Source: Anaerofilum faecale (GTDB taxonomy: Bacteria > Bacillota > Clostridia > Oscillospirales > Ruminococcaceae). From it: a stretch of 64,000 nt of DNA. This document shows positions 24,158-32,327 of this stretch, piece after piece; the stretch's first letter is position 1; every line of letters begins with the position of its first letter. The notes beneath the pieces were generated by a model. The model was not told the DNA's origin and ran no database searches. It saw nothing but the letters and a program-made list of their open reading frames with translations. Position numbers and translations under genes: made by a program. The stretch lies in contig DXFV01000043.1 in the NCBI GenBank assembly GCA_019114265.1, forward strand, positions 3,315 through 67,314, written 5' to 3'.

Positions 24158-24186
24158 ATTATATCATCCCGCACCGCACAGTGCAA
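24158..24186 (-). promoter_or_regulatory. Promoter of the ZTP-pflB-pflA transcript
   Basis: Minus strand TTGCAC, 17-nt spacer, TATAAT. Transcription would start about 15 nt before the riboswitch aptamer. Confidence 0.85.
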
Positions 24187-24254
24187 CTGGATGATTTTAC
24201 AAATCCACAAGATGTGGTGTTCAAACTTTTGTGCATCCACCAGAAGGGCGCCGC

Positions 24255-25100
24255 TCACACCGCCAGCACGACGCCGCCGTCGTTGGCGTAGAGGGTGGAG
24301 ATGCCGCAGGTGGGCACCAGGATGACCTCCCGCAGGGCGGCCGAGGCGGTCAGCAGCTTTTCCTTCAGCTCGGCCGCGCGCTGGGGGCAGTTGCAGTAGC
24401 TCAGCACCAGCGTGAGGGTGTTCTGGGGGAACTGGCTGGTGTGGGCGGCCACGATCTCCACCAGGCGGCGCATGGCGGTTTGGGTGCCGCGCACCTTGTC
24501 CAGCTGGATGATCTCGCCGTGCCCGTTCTCACCCATGATGGGGCGGATGCTGAGCATGGTGCCCATCAGCCCGGCCACCTTGGAGATGCGGCCGTTCTTC
24601 ACGAGGTTGGACAAATCCTCCAGCACAAAGAAGGTCTTCATGCCGGCGATGAACTGGGTGGTCTTTTCCACGATCTCGTCGAACTCCATGCCGCCGTCGA
24701 TGTACTGCCGCAGCAGCAGCGCCACCCGCAGCTCGCCGGCCGAGGCGCTCTCGGAGTCGAACACATGGATGCGCTTTTCGGGGAATTCCTCCAGCACCAT
24801 ATCGCGCGCCACCATCGCGGCGTTGTAGCTGCCCGACAGCTTGGACGACAGGGTGACTACCACGCTCTGGTCGGCCCGGCGCATCAGGGAGGCGTATTCC
24901 TCCGGCGAGGGACAGGCGCTGGTGGCGGAGTCTTTGCAGGCCTTCATGGCCTGCAGCAGCGCGGGCACCGAGAGGGTTTCGTCGTCGCGGAAGCTCTGCT
25001 CGCCCACCCGCACGGTGAGCGACGCCACCTCGAAACGCATCGCGCGGCGCAGCGCGGGGGTGACGTCACAGCAGCTGTCGATGATAATCTGGATACTCAT
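24255..25100 (-). CDS. DegV-family fatty-acid-binding protein (FakB-like)
   Basis: 281 residues, the standard DegV length. The N-terminal IIIDSCCDVTP (usually TDSxxDL), SSKLSGSYNAA near residue 85 and the FVLEDLSNLVKNGRIS motif near 150-165 are family signatures. DegV proteins bind a single fatty acid and present it to the FakA kinase for acyl-phosphate formation. No fakA is in the window. Its own promoter lies upstream; it is divergent from the GT-C gene. The physiological ligand here is inferred from the family. Confidence 0.9.
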   Translation of the reverse strand: MSIQIIIDSCCDVTPALRRAMRFEVASLTVRVGEQSFRDDETLSVPALLQAMKACKDSATSACPSPEEYASLMRRADQSVVVTLSSKLSGSYNAAMVARDMVLEEFPEKRIHVFDSESASAGELRVALLLRQYIDGGMEFDEIVEKTTQFIAGMKTFFVLEDLSNLVKNGRISKVAGLMGTMLSIRPIMGENGHGEIIQLDKVRGTQTAMRRLVEIVAAHTSQFPQNTLTLVLSYCNCPQRAAELKEKLLTASAALREVILVPTCGISTLYANDGGVVLAV

Positions 25101-25140
25101 GGCATTGTCCTCACTTTATTCGTTGTTGCCTCTTGATTTT

Positions 25141-25169
25141 ATTGTACCGCTCCCGGCGGCAAAAGTAAA
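25141..25169 (-). promoter_or_regulatory. Promoter of degV
   Basis: Minus strand TTTACT, 17-nt spacer, TACAAT, about 40 nt upstream of the ATG. Confidence 0.6.
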
Positions 25170-25181
25170 GAGAAAGACATA

Positions 25182-25219
25182 TTGTGTATCGGGAAATCGC
25201 GTTTTGTATACCGGGAAAT
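25182..25219. repeat. Pair of direct repeats in the degV / GT-C divergent region
   Basis: TTGTGTATCGGGAAAT (25182-25197) and TTTGTATACCGGGAAAT (25203-25219), offset by about 21-22 bp, i.e. two helical turns. They sit just upstream of the degV -35 and could be tandem regulator sites. Confidence 0.5.
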
Positions 25220-25335
25220 GTGATGCTGCCTGTTTTTTGGGGACGGCGCTGGCACACAGGCGAAGGGCGTAGTATAATAAAAGCATCCGATCCCGCCCCG
25301 CTTTGCGGGGACAAAAAAGGAGCTGTGCTGCCGAT

Positions 25336-26799
25336 ATGCCCGCTGTTCTTTCCCGCCCTGCCCGCGCGCTGTATGCGCTGGCGGGGGTCTGTTTTGCCGC
25401 CTTTTTTTCGCTGGCCGTGCTGCTGTCTGTCGTGTACAGCCGCATCCCCTTCTACGCCGTGCACCCGGCGGTCCTGGCGGGGTTCGCGGTGCTGGCGACG
25501 GGCGTGCTGTGGCTGGGGCGCACGCTGTTCCTGCGCCTGCCCGCGCTTTCGCCGCGGATGGAATGGGCGGTCGGCGGCGGCGCGCTGGCCGTGTGGTGGT
25601 GCGTGCAGCTGGCGGCGGCCTGGTGCCTGGAGGTGCGCCCCACCGAGACCTGGGACTTCGGCGTGGTGTTCAGCGCGGCGCGCACGCTGGCCGAAGGGGG
25701 CCGGGTGACCGGCGACTATTTCACCCTCTTCCCCAACAACATCCCGCTCTGTCTGGTGCTGGCCGCCTTTATGCGGGTGTTTGGCACCGGGATGCTGCCG
25801 GCGCTGGTGCTGAACACGATGGCGGTGAACCTGTCGGTGCTGTTTGCCTGGCGGACGCTGCGGCGGCTGGCGGGGCAGGCCGCCGGGCTGTGCGGGCTGG
25901 GCGTCTGCCTCTGCCTTGCGCCGCTGGTGCTGTACGGGCCGATCGTCTACACCGACACCCTCTCGATGCCCTTTGTCTGCGGCGCGGCCTGCCTGTGGGC
26001 GTGGGCGCGGGAGGGCGGCGCGCGGCGGCGGCTGGCGGGCCTGGTGCTGGCCGGGGCTGTGTGCGCCGCCGGCGCCTGGCTGAAGATGACCGCCGCCATC
26101 CTGCTGGCAGCGGTGGTGCTGGATGCGGTGCTGGGCCTGCCGGGACGGCAGAAGCTGCTGGCGGCGGGCGCGGCGGCCGCCTTTGCGCTGGTGTATCTGC
26201 CGCTGAGCCTGCTGGCCGCGAACAGTGTGCTGGCGGGGGACCCCGACGCCGCCGTCCCGCACAGCCACTGGGTGATGATGGGCCTTTCGGGCGACGGCGG
26301 CTACAACGACGACGACTACCAGCTCACCCTCGCCTCCGCCCCCGACAAGGCCGGCCGGGACGCCTTTGCCCGCGGCGAGATCCTGCGCCGGGTGGAGGAG
26401 ATGGGGCCGGCGGGCCTGGCGCAGCATCTGGCCGCCAAGCTGAGCTACACCTGGGGGGACGGCACCTGCTACGCCCCCATGAAGCTGGACATCGCGCCGG
26501 TGCGCGCCACCCCTCTGCAGGGCTACTGCATCCAGGGCCTGCCCCACACCGGGCGGACGGTGTATGTCTCCACCGGCCTGCAGCTGGCGCTGCTGGGCTT
26601 TGCGGTGTGGGGCGCGGTGCGCGGGATACGGCGCAGGGACTACCGGCCGGCTTTTGTGCAGATGGCCGTGCTGGGGCTGGGGCTGTTTTTGCTGGTGTGG
26701 GAGGCGCGCAGCCGGTACATCGTCAGCTTCCTGCCGCTGGCGGCCCTCTGCGGCGTGTGGGGGCTGTGGCCCGCGTCCAGGCCGAAGGCGGGCTTGTAA
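25336..26799 (+). CDS. Multi-spanning membrane protein, GT-C (GT39-like) glycosyltransferase candidate
   Basis: 487 residues from ATG 25336 (an in-frame TTG at 25303 is less likely). About 10 hydrophobic segments. The first outside loop has WDFGVVFSAARTLAEGG followed by DYFTLFPNNIP, the place and style of the acidic catalytic motif in GT-C enzymes such as protein mannosyltransferases and ArnT. A large polar loop (about residues 305-400) lies in the second half. Such enzymes use lipid-linked sugars on the outer membrane face. Proximity to the rhamnose locus is loose. The family call is moderate, and substrate unknown. Confidence 0.6.
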   Translation: MPAVLSRPARALYALAGVCFAAFFSLAVLLSVVYSRIPFYAVHPAVLAGFAVLATGVLWLGRTLFLRLPALSPRMEWAVGGGALAVWWCVQLAAAWCLEVRPTETWDFGVVFSAARTLAEGGRVTGDYFTLFPNNIPLCLVLAAFMRVFGTGMLPALVLNTMAVNLSVLFAWRTLRRLAGQAAGLCGLGVCLCLAPLVLYGPIVYTDTLSMPFVCGAACLWAWAREGGARRRLAGLVLAGAVCAAGAWLKMTAAILLAAVVLDAVLGLPGRQKLLAAGAAAAFALVYLPLSLLAANSVLAGDPDAAVPHSHWVMMGLSGDGGYNDDDYQLTLASAPDKAGRDAFARGEILRRVEEMGPAGLAQHLAAKLSYTWGDGTCYAPMKLDIAPVRATPLQGYCIQGLPHTGRTVYVSTGLQLALLGFAVWGAVRGIRRRDYRPAFVQMAVLGLGLFLLVWEARSRYIVSFLPLAALCGVWGLWPASRPKAGL

Positions 26800-26822
26800 T
26801 CTGCGGCGGGGTCTGGTATGCT
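26794..26822 (+). promoter_or_regulatory. Promoter of fhs
   Basis: TTGTAA, 17-nt spacer, TATGCT, with an extended -10 TGG. The -35 overlaps the stop codon region of the preceding gene. Confidence 0.6.
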
Positions 26823-26834
26823 AAAAAAGAGCGT

Positions 26835-26857
26835 GCCCTTTTGCAAAAGGGCGTTTT
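26835..26857 (+). terminator. Hairpin between the fhs promoter and fhs
   Basis: Stem GCCCTTTT / AAAAGGGC followed by GTTTTG. It can serve as terminator of the upstream membrane-protein gene, but it lies after the fhs promoter. Confidence 0.55.
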
Positions 26858-26884
26858 GAGGCATACGAAGAAAGGGTGTTTGTG

Positions 26885-28549
26885 ATGAAATCGGATATCC
26901 AGATCGCGCAGGAGGCTGTGATGCAGCCCATCGCGCAGGTGGCGGCCAAGCTGGGCCTGGGCGAGGACGACATCTCCCTCTACGGCAAATACAAGGCCAA
27001 GATCAACCACCGCCTGGCAAACCGCGAAGGCCAGAAGCAGGGCAAGCTGATCCTGGTCACCGCCATCAGCCCCACTCCCGCCGGCGAAGGCAAGACCACC
27101 ATGAGCGTGGGCCTGGCCGACGCGCTGTGCGCGATGGGCAAGTCCACCATGCTGTGCCTGCGCGAGCCGAGCCTGGGGCCGGTGTTCGGCATCAAGGGCG
27201 GCGCGGCCGGCGGCGGCTACGCCCAGGTGGTGCCGATGGAGGACATCAACCTGCATTTCACCGGCGATCTGCACGCCATCGGCGCGGCCAACAACCTGCT
27301 GGCCGCGATGGTGGACAACCATATTTTCCAGGGAAATGCGCTGGGCCTGGACCCCCGCCGGATCACCTGGAAGCGCTGCGTGGACATGAACGACCGCCAG
27401 CTGCGCTTTGTCACCGACGGTCTGGGCGGCAAGGTGAACGGCACCCCCCGCGAGGACGGCTTCGACATCACCGTCGCCAGCGAGGTGATGGCCATTTTCT
27501 GCCTGGCCACCAGCCTGTCCGACCTGAAAGAGCGCCTGTCCCGCATCGTGGTGGGCTACACCTACGGCGGCCAGCCGGTCACCGCCGGCCAGATCGGCGC
27601 GGCGGGCGCGATGGCGGCGCTGCTGAAGGACGCCTTCGACCCCAACCTCGTGCAGACGCTGGAGGGCAACCCCGCCATCATCCACGGCGGCCCCTTCGCC
27701 AACATCGCCCACGGCTGCAACAGCGCCGTGGCCACCAGGCTGAGCCTGTCTCTGGCCGACTACGTGGTCACCGAGGCGGGCTTCGGCGCCGACCTGGGCG
27801 CCGAGAAATTCCTCGACATCAAGTGCCGCAAGGCGGGCATCTCCCCCGACGCGGTGGTGCTGGTGGCCACCGTGCGCGCGCTGAAGCACCACGGCGGCTG
27901 CCCCAAGGAGGAGCTGGGCGTGCCCAGCGTGGAGTATCTGGAAAAGGGCAGCGCCAACCTGGTGCGCCACATCGAGAATCTGCGCGACGGGTTCGGCCTG
28001 CCGGTGTGCGTGGCCATCAACGCCTTCCCCACCGACACCCCCGAGGAGCACCAGTTCCTGCGCGATCTGTGCGCAGAGCTGGGCGTGCCCTGCGCGCTGA
28101 GCGAGGTGTTCGCCAAGGGCAGCGCGGGCGGCCGGGAGCTGGCCGAGGCCGTGCTGGGCGTGATGGAGCACCGCGACGTGCACTACACCTATGAGATGAC
28201 CGCCCCGCTGACCGAAAAGATCGAAGCTGTGTGCAAAAAGATCTACCGCGCGGGCAGCGTGAGCTATGCGCCGGCGGCGAAAAAGGCCCTTGCCGAGATC
28301 GAGGCGATGGGCTGCGGCGACCTGCCTGTCTGCATCGCCAAGACCCAGTATTCCTTCTCGGACAACGCAAAGCTGCTGGCCGCCCCCGAGAGCTTCTCCA
28401 TGACGGTGCGCGACGTGCGCCTGTCGGCGGGCGCGGGCTTCGTGGTGGTCATCATGGGCGCGATCATGACCATGCCCGGCCTGCCCAAAAAGCCGGCCGC
28501 CGAGAACATCGACATCGACGAGAACGGCCGCATCACCGGTCTGTTCTGA
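26885..28549 (+). CDS. fhs: Formate--tetrahydrofolate ligase
   Basis: 554 residues from ATG 26885, the only start well placed after AAAGGG. It joins formate to THF with ATP, giving 10-formyl-THF for purines, formyl-Met and the methyl branch. The P-loop TPAGEGKTT (about 63-71) and the family strings REPSLGPVFGIKGGAAGGGYAQ (quoted in part: EPSLGPVFGIKGGA) and the C-terminal AGAGFVVVIMGAIMTMPGLP are clear. It lies 3 kb from the PFL genes that make formate. Unlike in some relatives, no riboswitch precedes it. Confidence 0.97.
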   Translation: MKSDIQIAQEAVMQPIAQVAAKLGLGEDDISLYGKYKAKINHRLANREGQKQGKLILVTAISPTPAGEGKTTMSVGLADALCAMGKSTMLCLREPSLGPVFGIKGGAAGGGYAQVVPMEDINLHFTGDLHAIGAANNLLAAMVDNHIFQGNALGLDPRRITWKRCVDMNDRQLRFVTDGLGGKVNGTPREDGFDITVASEVMAIFCLATSLSDLKERLSRIVVGYTYGGQPVTAGQIGAAGAMAALLKDAFDPNLVQTLEGNPAIIHGGPFANIAHGCNSAVATRLSLSLADYVVTEAGFGADLGAEKFLDIKCRKAGISPDAVVLVATVRALKHHGGCPKEELGVPSVEYLEKGSANLVRHIENLRDGFGLPVCVAINAFPTDTPEEHQFLRDLCAELGVPCALSEVFAKGSAGGRELAEAVLGVMEHRDVHYTYEMTAPLTEKIEAVCKKIYRAGSVSYAPAAKKALAEIEAMGCGDLPVCIAKTQYSFSDNAKLLAAPESFSMTVRDVRLSAGAGFVVVIMGAIMTMPGLPKKPAAENIDIDENGRITGLF

Positions 28550-28582
28550 TTTTTGAACGGACTGTAAAATCTGTATAGCCTA

Positions 28583-28611
28583 TTGCCATCGGGGGAAAAA
28601 TGTGGTATACT
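28583..28611 (+). promoter_or_regulatory. Promoter of the Mn2+-riboswitch ATPase gene
   Basis: TTGCCA, 17-nt spacer, TATACT, with extended -10 TGG; 11 nt before the aptamer. Confidence 0.8.
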
Positions 28612-28621
28612 GCATCTTGTT

Positions 28622-28750
28622 GAAAAGGGAGTAGTTGCAAGGCGCTTTGTCAACATCACGGCCGTTTGGGTCTGGCTGGGCGCGCCCCCGTTTTTGGTGG
28701 TAACAAGACTTTTCGGCAGTGCTCTGTGCATTGCCGAAAGGTCTTTTTTT
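28622..28750 (+). promoter_or_regulatory. yybP-ykoY (Mn2+) riboswitch with terminator
   Basis: Aptamer about 28622-28713: AAAAGGGAGTAG at the 5' side, CAACATCACGG in the middle, and AACAAGACTTTT at the 3' side pairing with the start; these are the conserved blocks of the yybP-ykoY class, which binds Mn2+. The 3' strand AGACTTTTCGGCA continues into a terminator (pairing with TGCCGAAAGGTCT) followed by seven T. Metal binding would favour the aptamer and prevent termination, turning the exporter gene on. Recognised by eye. Confidence 0.85.
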
Positions 28751-28792
28751 GTGCTCTCTTATCGTTCTCACACAGGAAAGGATGGTTTGCAT

Positions 28793-31399
28793 ATGGCAGA
28801 CAAACACTACAACCAAACTCCCCAGCAGACGCTGGACGGCCTGCAGAGCCGCGCGGCGGGCCTTTCGGCCGGCGAGGCGCGCGCGCGTTTGGAGCAATAC
28901 GGCCCCAACCGGCTGGCCGAAGGAAAGAAAAAGAGCGTGCTGCGGGTGTTCGCCGAGCAGTTCAAAGACCTGCTGGTGGTGATCCTCATCGTGGCCGCCC
29001 TCATCTCGATGGCGTCGGGCAACATGGAGAGCACGCTGGTGATCTTCGCGGTGCTGATCCTGAACGCGGTGCTGGGCACCGTGCAGTACTGCAAGGCGGA
29101 AAAATCGCTGGAAAGCCTGAAGGCGATGAGCGCCCCCAGCGCCAAGGTGCTGCGGAACGGCCAGCGCATCGAGGTGCCGGGCGCCGAGGTGGTGCCGGGC
29201 GACATCGTGGAGCTGGAGGCCGGCGACCTGATCGTGGCCGACGGGCGCCTTCTGAACAGCTGGGCGCTGAAGGTGAACGAGAGCTCGCTGACCGGCGAGA
29301 GCGAGGCGGTGGAGAAGATCACCGACGCCATCGAGGGCGAGGCCGCGCTGGGCGACCAGAAGAACATGGTGTTCTCCGGCTCGCTGGTCACCTACGGCCG
29401 CGGCCGCATGGTGGTGACCGGCACCGGCATGGACACCCAGCTGGGCCGCATCGCCAGCCTGATGAACCAGACCCAGCAGCGCAAGACCCCTCTGCAGAAA
29501 AACCTGGACGACTTCTCCGGCAAGCTGGCGGCGGTGATCCTGGTGATCTGCGCAGGCGTGTTCCTGCTCTCGGTTTTCCGCAGCCACATGGGCATTCTGG
29601 ATTCGCTGATGTTCGCGGTGGCGCTGGCGGTGGCGGCGATCCCCGAGGCGCTCAGCTCGATCGTCACCATCGTGCTGGCGATGGGCACCCAGAAAATGGC
29701 GCGGCAGAACGCCATTATCAAGGAGCTCAAGGCGGTGGAGAGCCTGGGCTCGGTGCAGGTGATCTGTTCGGATAAGACCGGCACCCTCACCCAGAACCGC
29801 ATGACCGTGCAGCACATCTGGGCCGACGGCGTGCTCACCGAAGGCACCTCGCTGGCGCTGGAAAACGACGCCCAGCGGCGTCTTTTGAAGATCGCGCTGC
29901 TGGACAGCGACGCCACGATGGATGAGGACACCGGCCGTTCGGTGGGCGATCCCACCGAGGTGGCGCTGGTGCAGCTGGGGGCGCATTTCGGGGTGGATGA
30001 GACGGAATACCGCCGCCAGAACCCCCGCCTGGCCGAGCTGGCCTTCGACTCCGACCGCAAGCTGATGAGCACTCTGCACATCGTGGACGAAGCCCCGATG
30101 CTGTTCACCAAGGGCGCCATCGACGTGCTGCTGAGCCGCTCCACCCGCCTGCTGACGGCCGGCGGCCCGGTGGAGATGACGGCCGAGCTGCGCGGCCAGA
30201 TCGAACAGGTGAACCGGCAGCTGTCGGAAAACGGCCTGCGCGTGCTGGCCTTTGCCCAGCGCCCGATGGACTCTGCCCGCACTCTGACGCTGGACGACGA
30301 GCAGGACTACACCTTTGTGGGCCTGATCTCGATGATCGACCCGCCCCGCCCCGAGAGCGTGCAGGCGGTGGCGGACGCCGCCCGCGCAGGCATCCGCACC
30401 GTGATGATCACCGGCGACCACAAGGTGACCGCCACCGCCATCGCGCGGCAGATCGGCATTTTCCGCGAGGGTGACATCGCGGTGGACGGCGTGGAGCTGG
30501 AAGGCATGACCGACGCCGAGCTGGACGAGAAGCTGCCGCATATCTCGGTGTATGCCCGCGTTTCGCCCGAGCACAAGATCCGCATCGTGTCGGCCTGGCA
30601 GCGGCGCGGCTGCATCGCGGCCATGACCGGCGACGGTGTGAACGACGCGCCCGCGCTGAAAAAGGCGGATGTGGGCGTGGCAATGGGCATCACCGGCACC
30701 GAGGTGAGCAAGGACGCCGCCGCCATGATCCTGGCCGACGACAACTTTGCCACCATCGTCAAGGCGGTGATGAACGGCCGCAGCGTCTATTCCAACATCC
30801 GCAGCGCCATCCAGTTCCTGCTGTCCGGCAACATGGCGGCCATCCTGGCGGTGGTGTACGCTTCGGTGGCGGGCCTCAGCGTCCCGTTCCAGCCGGTGCA
30901 CCTGCTGTTCATCAACCTGCTCACCGACAGCATGCCGGCCATCGCGCTGGGCATGGAGCCGGCGCGGGAGGGCCTTTTGGACCAGAAGCCGCGCGACCCC
31001 AACGCCTCGATGATGGATAAGCCGATGCTGAAGGCGGTGTTCGGGCAGGGACTGCTGATCGCCATCGTGTCGATGGCCGCGTTTTATCTGGGGCTTTCCC
31101 GCGGCGCTGCCACGGCCAGCACGCTGGCCTTCGCCACCCTCACGCTGGCGCGCCTGTTCCACGGCTTCAACTGTCGCGGCAAGGAGTCGATCTTCCGTCT
31201 GGGCTTCGGCACCAACCGCTATTCCCTGCTGGCCTTTGCGGCGGGCGTGGTGCTGCTGGCGGCGGTGCTGTTCGTGCCGGGGCTGAGCGGGCTGTTCATG
31301 GTGGCCCCCCTCACCGGCATGGATCTGTTGTCCATCCTGCTGCTGGCAGCCGCGCCGACGGTCCTGCTCCAGCTGGTACGCCTTGTGCGCGGACGCTGA
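28793..31399 (+). CDS. P-type cation-transporting ATPase, probable Mn2+ exporter
   Basis: 868 residues from ATG 28793 after AGGAAAGG. P2-type (SERCA/PacL-like) build: N-terminal cation ATPase domain, TGES in the actuator domain (about 166), phosphorylation motif CSDKTGTLTQ (Asp about 326), TGDGVNDAPAL hinge (about 612) and ten membrane segments. The ion-site helix 4 reads AIPEALSS where Ca2+ pumps usually have PEGL. Related pumps under the same riboswitch class export Mn2+, so that is the likely ion, with Ca2+ as the alternative. Monocistronic. Confidence 0.9.
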   Translation: MADKHYNQTPQQTLDGLQSRAAGLSAGEARARLEQYGPNRLAEGKKKSVLRVFAEQFKDLLVVILIVAALISMASGNMESTLVIFAVLILNAVLGTVQYCKAEKSLESLKAMSAPSAKVLRNGQRIEVPGAEVVPGDIVELEAGDLIVADGRLLNSWALKVNESSLTGESEAVEKITDAIEGEAALGDQKNMVFSGSLVTYGRGRMVVTGTGMDTQLGRIASLMNQTQQRKTPLQKNLDDFSGKLAAVILVICAGVFLLSVFRSHMGILDSLMFAVALAVAAIPEALSSIVTIVLAMGTQKMARQNAIIKELKAVESLGSVQVICSDKTGTLTQNRMTVQHIWADGVLTEGTSLALENDAQRRLLKIALLDSDATMDEDTGRSVGDPTEVALVQLGAHFGVDETEYRRQNPRLAELAFDSDRKLMSTLHIVDEAPMLFTKGAIDVLLSRSTRLLTAGGPVEMTAELRGQIEQVNRQLSENGLRVLAFAQRPMDSARTLTLDDEQDYTFVGLISMIDPPRPESVQAVADAARAGIRTVMITGDHKVTATAIARQIGIFREGDIAVDGVELEGMTDAELDEKLPHISVYARVSPEHKIRIVSAWQRRGCIAAMTGDGVNDAPALKKADVGVAMGITGTEVSKDAAAMILADDNFATIVKAVMNGRSVYSNIRSAIQFLLSGNMAAILAVVYASVAGLSVPFQPVHLLFINLLTDSMPAIALGMEPAREGLLDQKPRDPNASMMDKPMLKAVFGQGLLIAIVSMAAFYLGLSRGAATASTLAFATLTLARLFHGFNCRGKESIFRLGFGTNRYSLLAFAAGVVLLAAVLFVPGLSGLFMVAPLTGMDLLSILLLAAAPTVLLQLVRLVRGR

Positions 31400-31451
31400 A
31401 TTCCGGCAGCCAAAAGGCATTCCGTCCCCTCATCCCCCGCGAATCCACACA

Positions 31452-31496
31452 AAAGCGCCCCTCCGCAGTTTGCATCGCTCTGCGGAGGGGCGCTTT
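31452..31496. terminator. Bidirectional terminator
   Basis: 17-bp perfect stem AAAGCGCCCCTCCGCAG with its complement, 11-nt loop, between convergent genes. Confidence 0.88.
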
Positions 31497-31507
31497 GCAT
31501 CTCATCT

Positions 31508-32311
31508 TCAGTCCAGTTTGGGGACCTTATAGAACATAGACTTTTTGTAGAAGGGCTTGGCCCCTTTCACGGCGCGGCGTCCGATCTCGGTGGTGATCTC
31601 GGTGCCGGCCACCGGCAGCGTTCCGGCCAGCGGCTGGGCCACCTGGATCAGCTCCTGCACCATCTTCTTGGCGTCGGCGCCCTCTTTCGGGTCCACCACC
31701 ACCAGGAAGTGCTTCTTGTCCTTGTGGGACAACAGGCGCAGGAACAGCGCGTTCACGTCGCCGCGCTGCTTGGCGGCGGCGGACAGGGCGTTCGCCATCT
31801 CGTCCGGCCAGGTGACCGGGTCCTTGATGTCGGCGTCCTTGGGCATCTGCATGATGGCGATCTGCTGGTCCAGACGCTGCTTCACCTCCAGGATCAGGTC
31901 GCGCGGCAGCACGGTGCAGTGGGGGCTGAACGGGTCGATCACCACGCCCTCCACCTTGGTGTCGGGGCGGGACAGCAGCACGGCATAGTTCAGGAACCGC
32001 GCCAGCACGGCCTGGGGCGCTTTGCCCTCGTTGTTCCCCTTCAGCAGCTCCTCGCGGCTGGTGAAGGCCGAGAAGAACACCTTGCCGTCCGGGCGCTTCA
32101 GCATCTGGAAGGTCACCTGCGCCTTGGGGTCGATCTGCATCTTGCCGTCGGCGCTGGGGACGGGCGGCGGATTGATGGCGGCGGGGGTCAGCAGCTGCGC
32201 CTTGATGAACTCGTTGATGAGGGTGTTGCGCACTTCGGGGGTGTCGTTCTCCCGCATGGTCTGCATGGCCTGCAAAAGGCCGGGATTTTCGATGGTCTGC
32301 GGCTGTGGCAT
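31508..32311 (-). CDS. SseB-family protein
   Basis: 267 residues from ATG 32311, with AGGAG 10 nt upstream; a TTG at 32317 is too close to that site. N-terminal SseB domain (LINEFIKAQLLTPAAI, FFSAFTSREELLKG) and a C-terminal SseB_C domain (FLRLLSHKDKKHFLVVVD). SseB was named for serine sensitivity in E. coli; its biochemical role is unclear. It ends the glyA-esterase-rarA operon, and the link with glyA (serine metabolism) is suggestive but unproven. Confidence 0.8.
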   Translation of the reverse strand: MPQPQTIENPGLLQAMQTMRENDTPEVRNTLINEFIKAQLLTPAAINPPPVPSADGKMQIDPKAQVTFQMLKRPDGKVFFSAFTSREELLKGNNEGKAPQAVLARFLNYAVLLSRPDTKVEGVVIDPFSPHCTVLPRDLILEVKQRLDQQIAIMQMPKDADIKDPVTWPDEMANALSAAAKQRGDVNALFLRLLSHKDKKHFLVVVDPKEGADAKKMVQELIQVAQPLAGTLPVAGTEITTEIGRRAVKGAKPFYKKSMFYKVPKLD

Positions 32312-32327
32312 GGTCAAAAAGCTCCTT

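Noticed and set aside
28580..31420. 946-residue minus-strand frame opposite the P-type ATPase
   Set aside because: His/Gln/Arg-rich mirror of the real gene, and it would cover the riboswitch and terminator.
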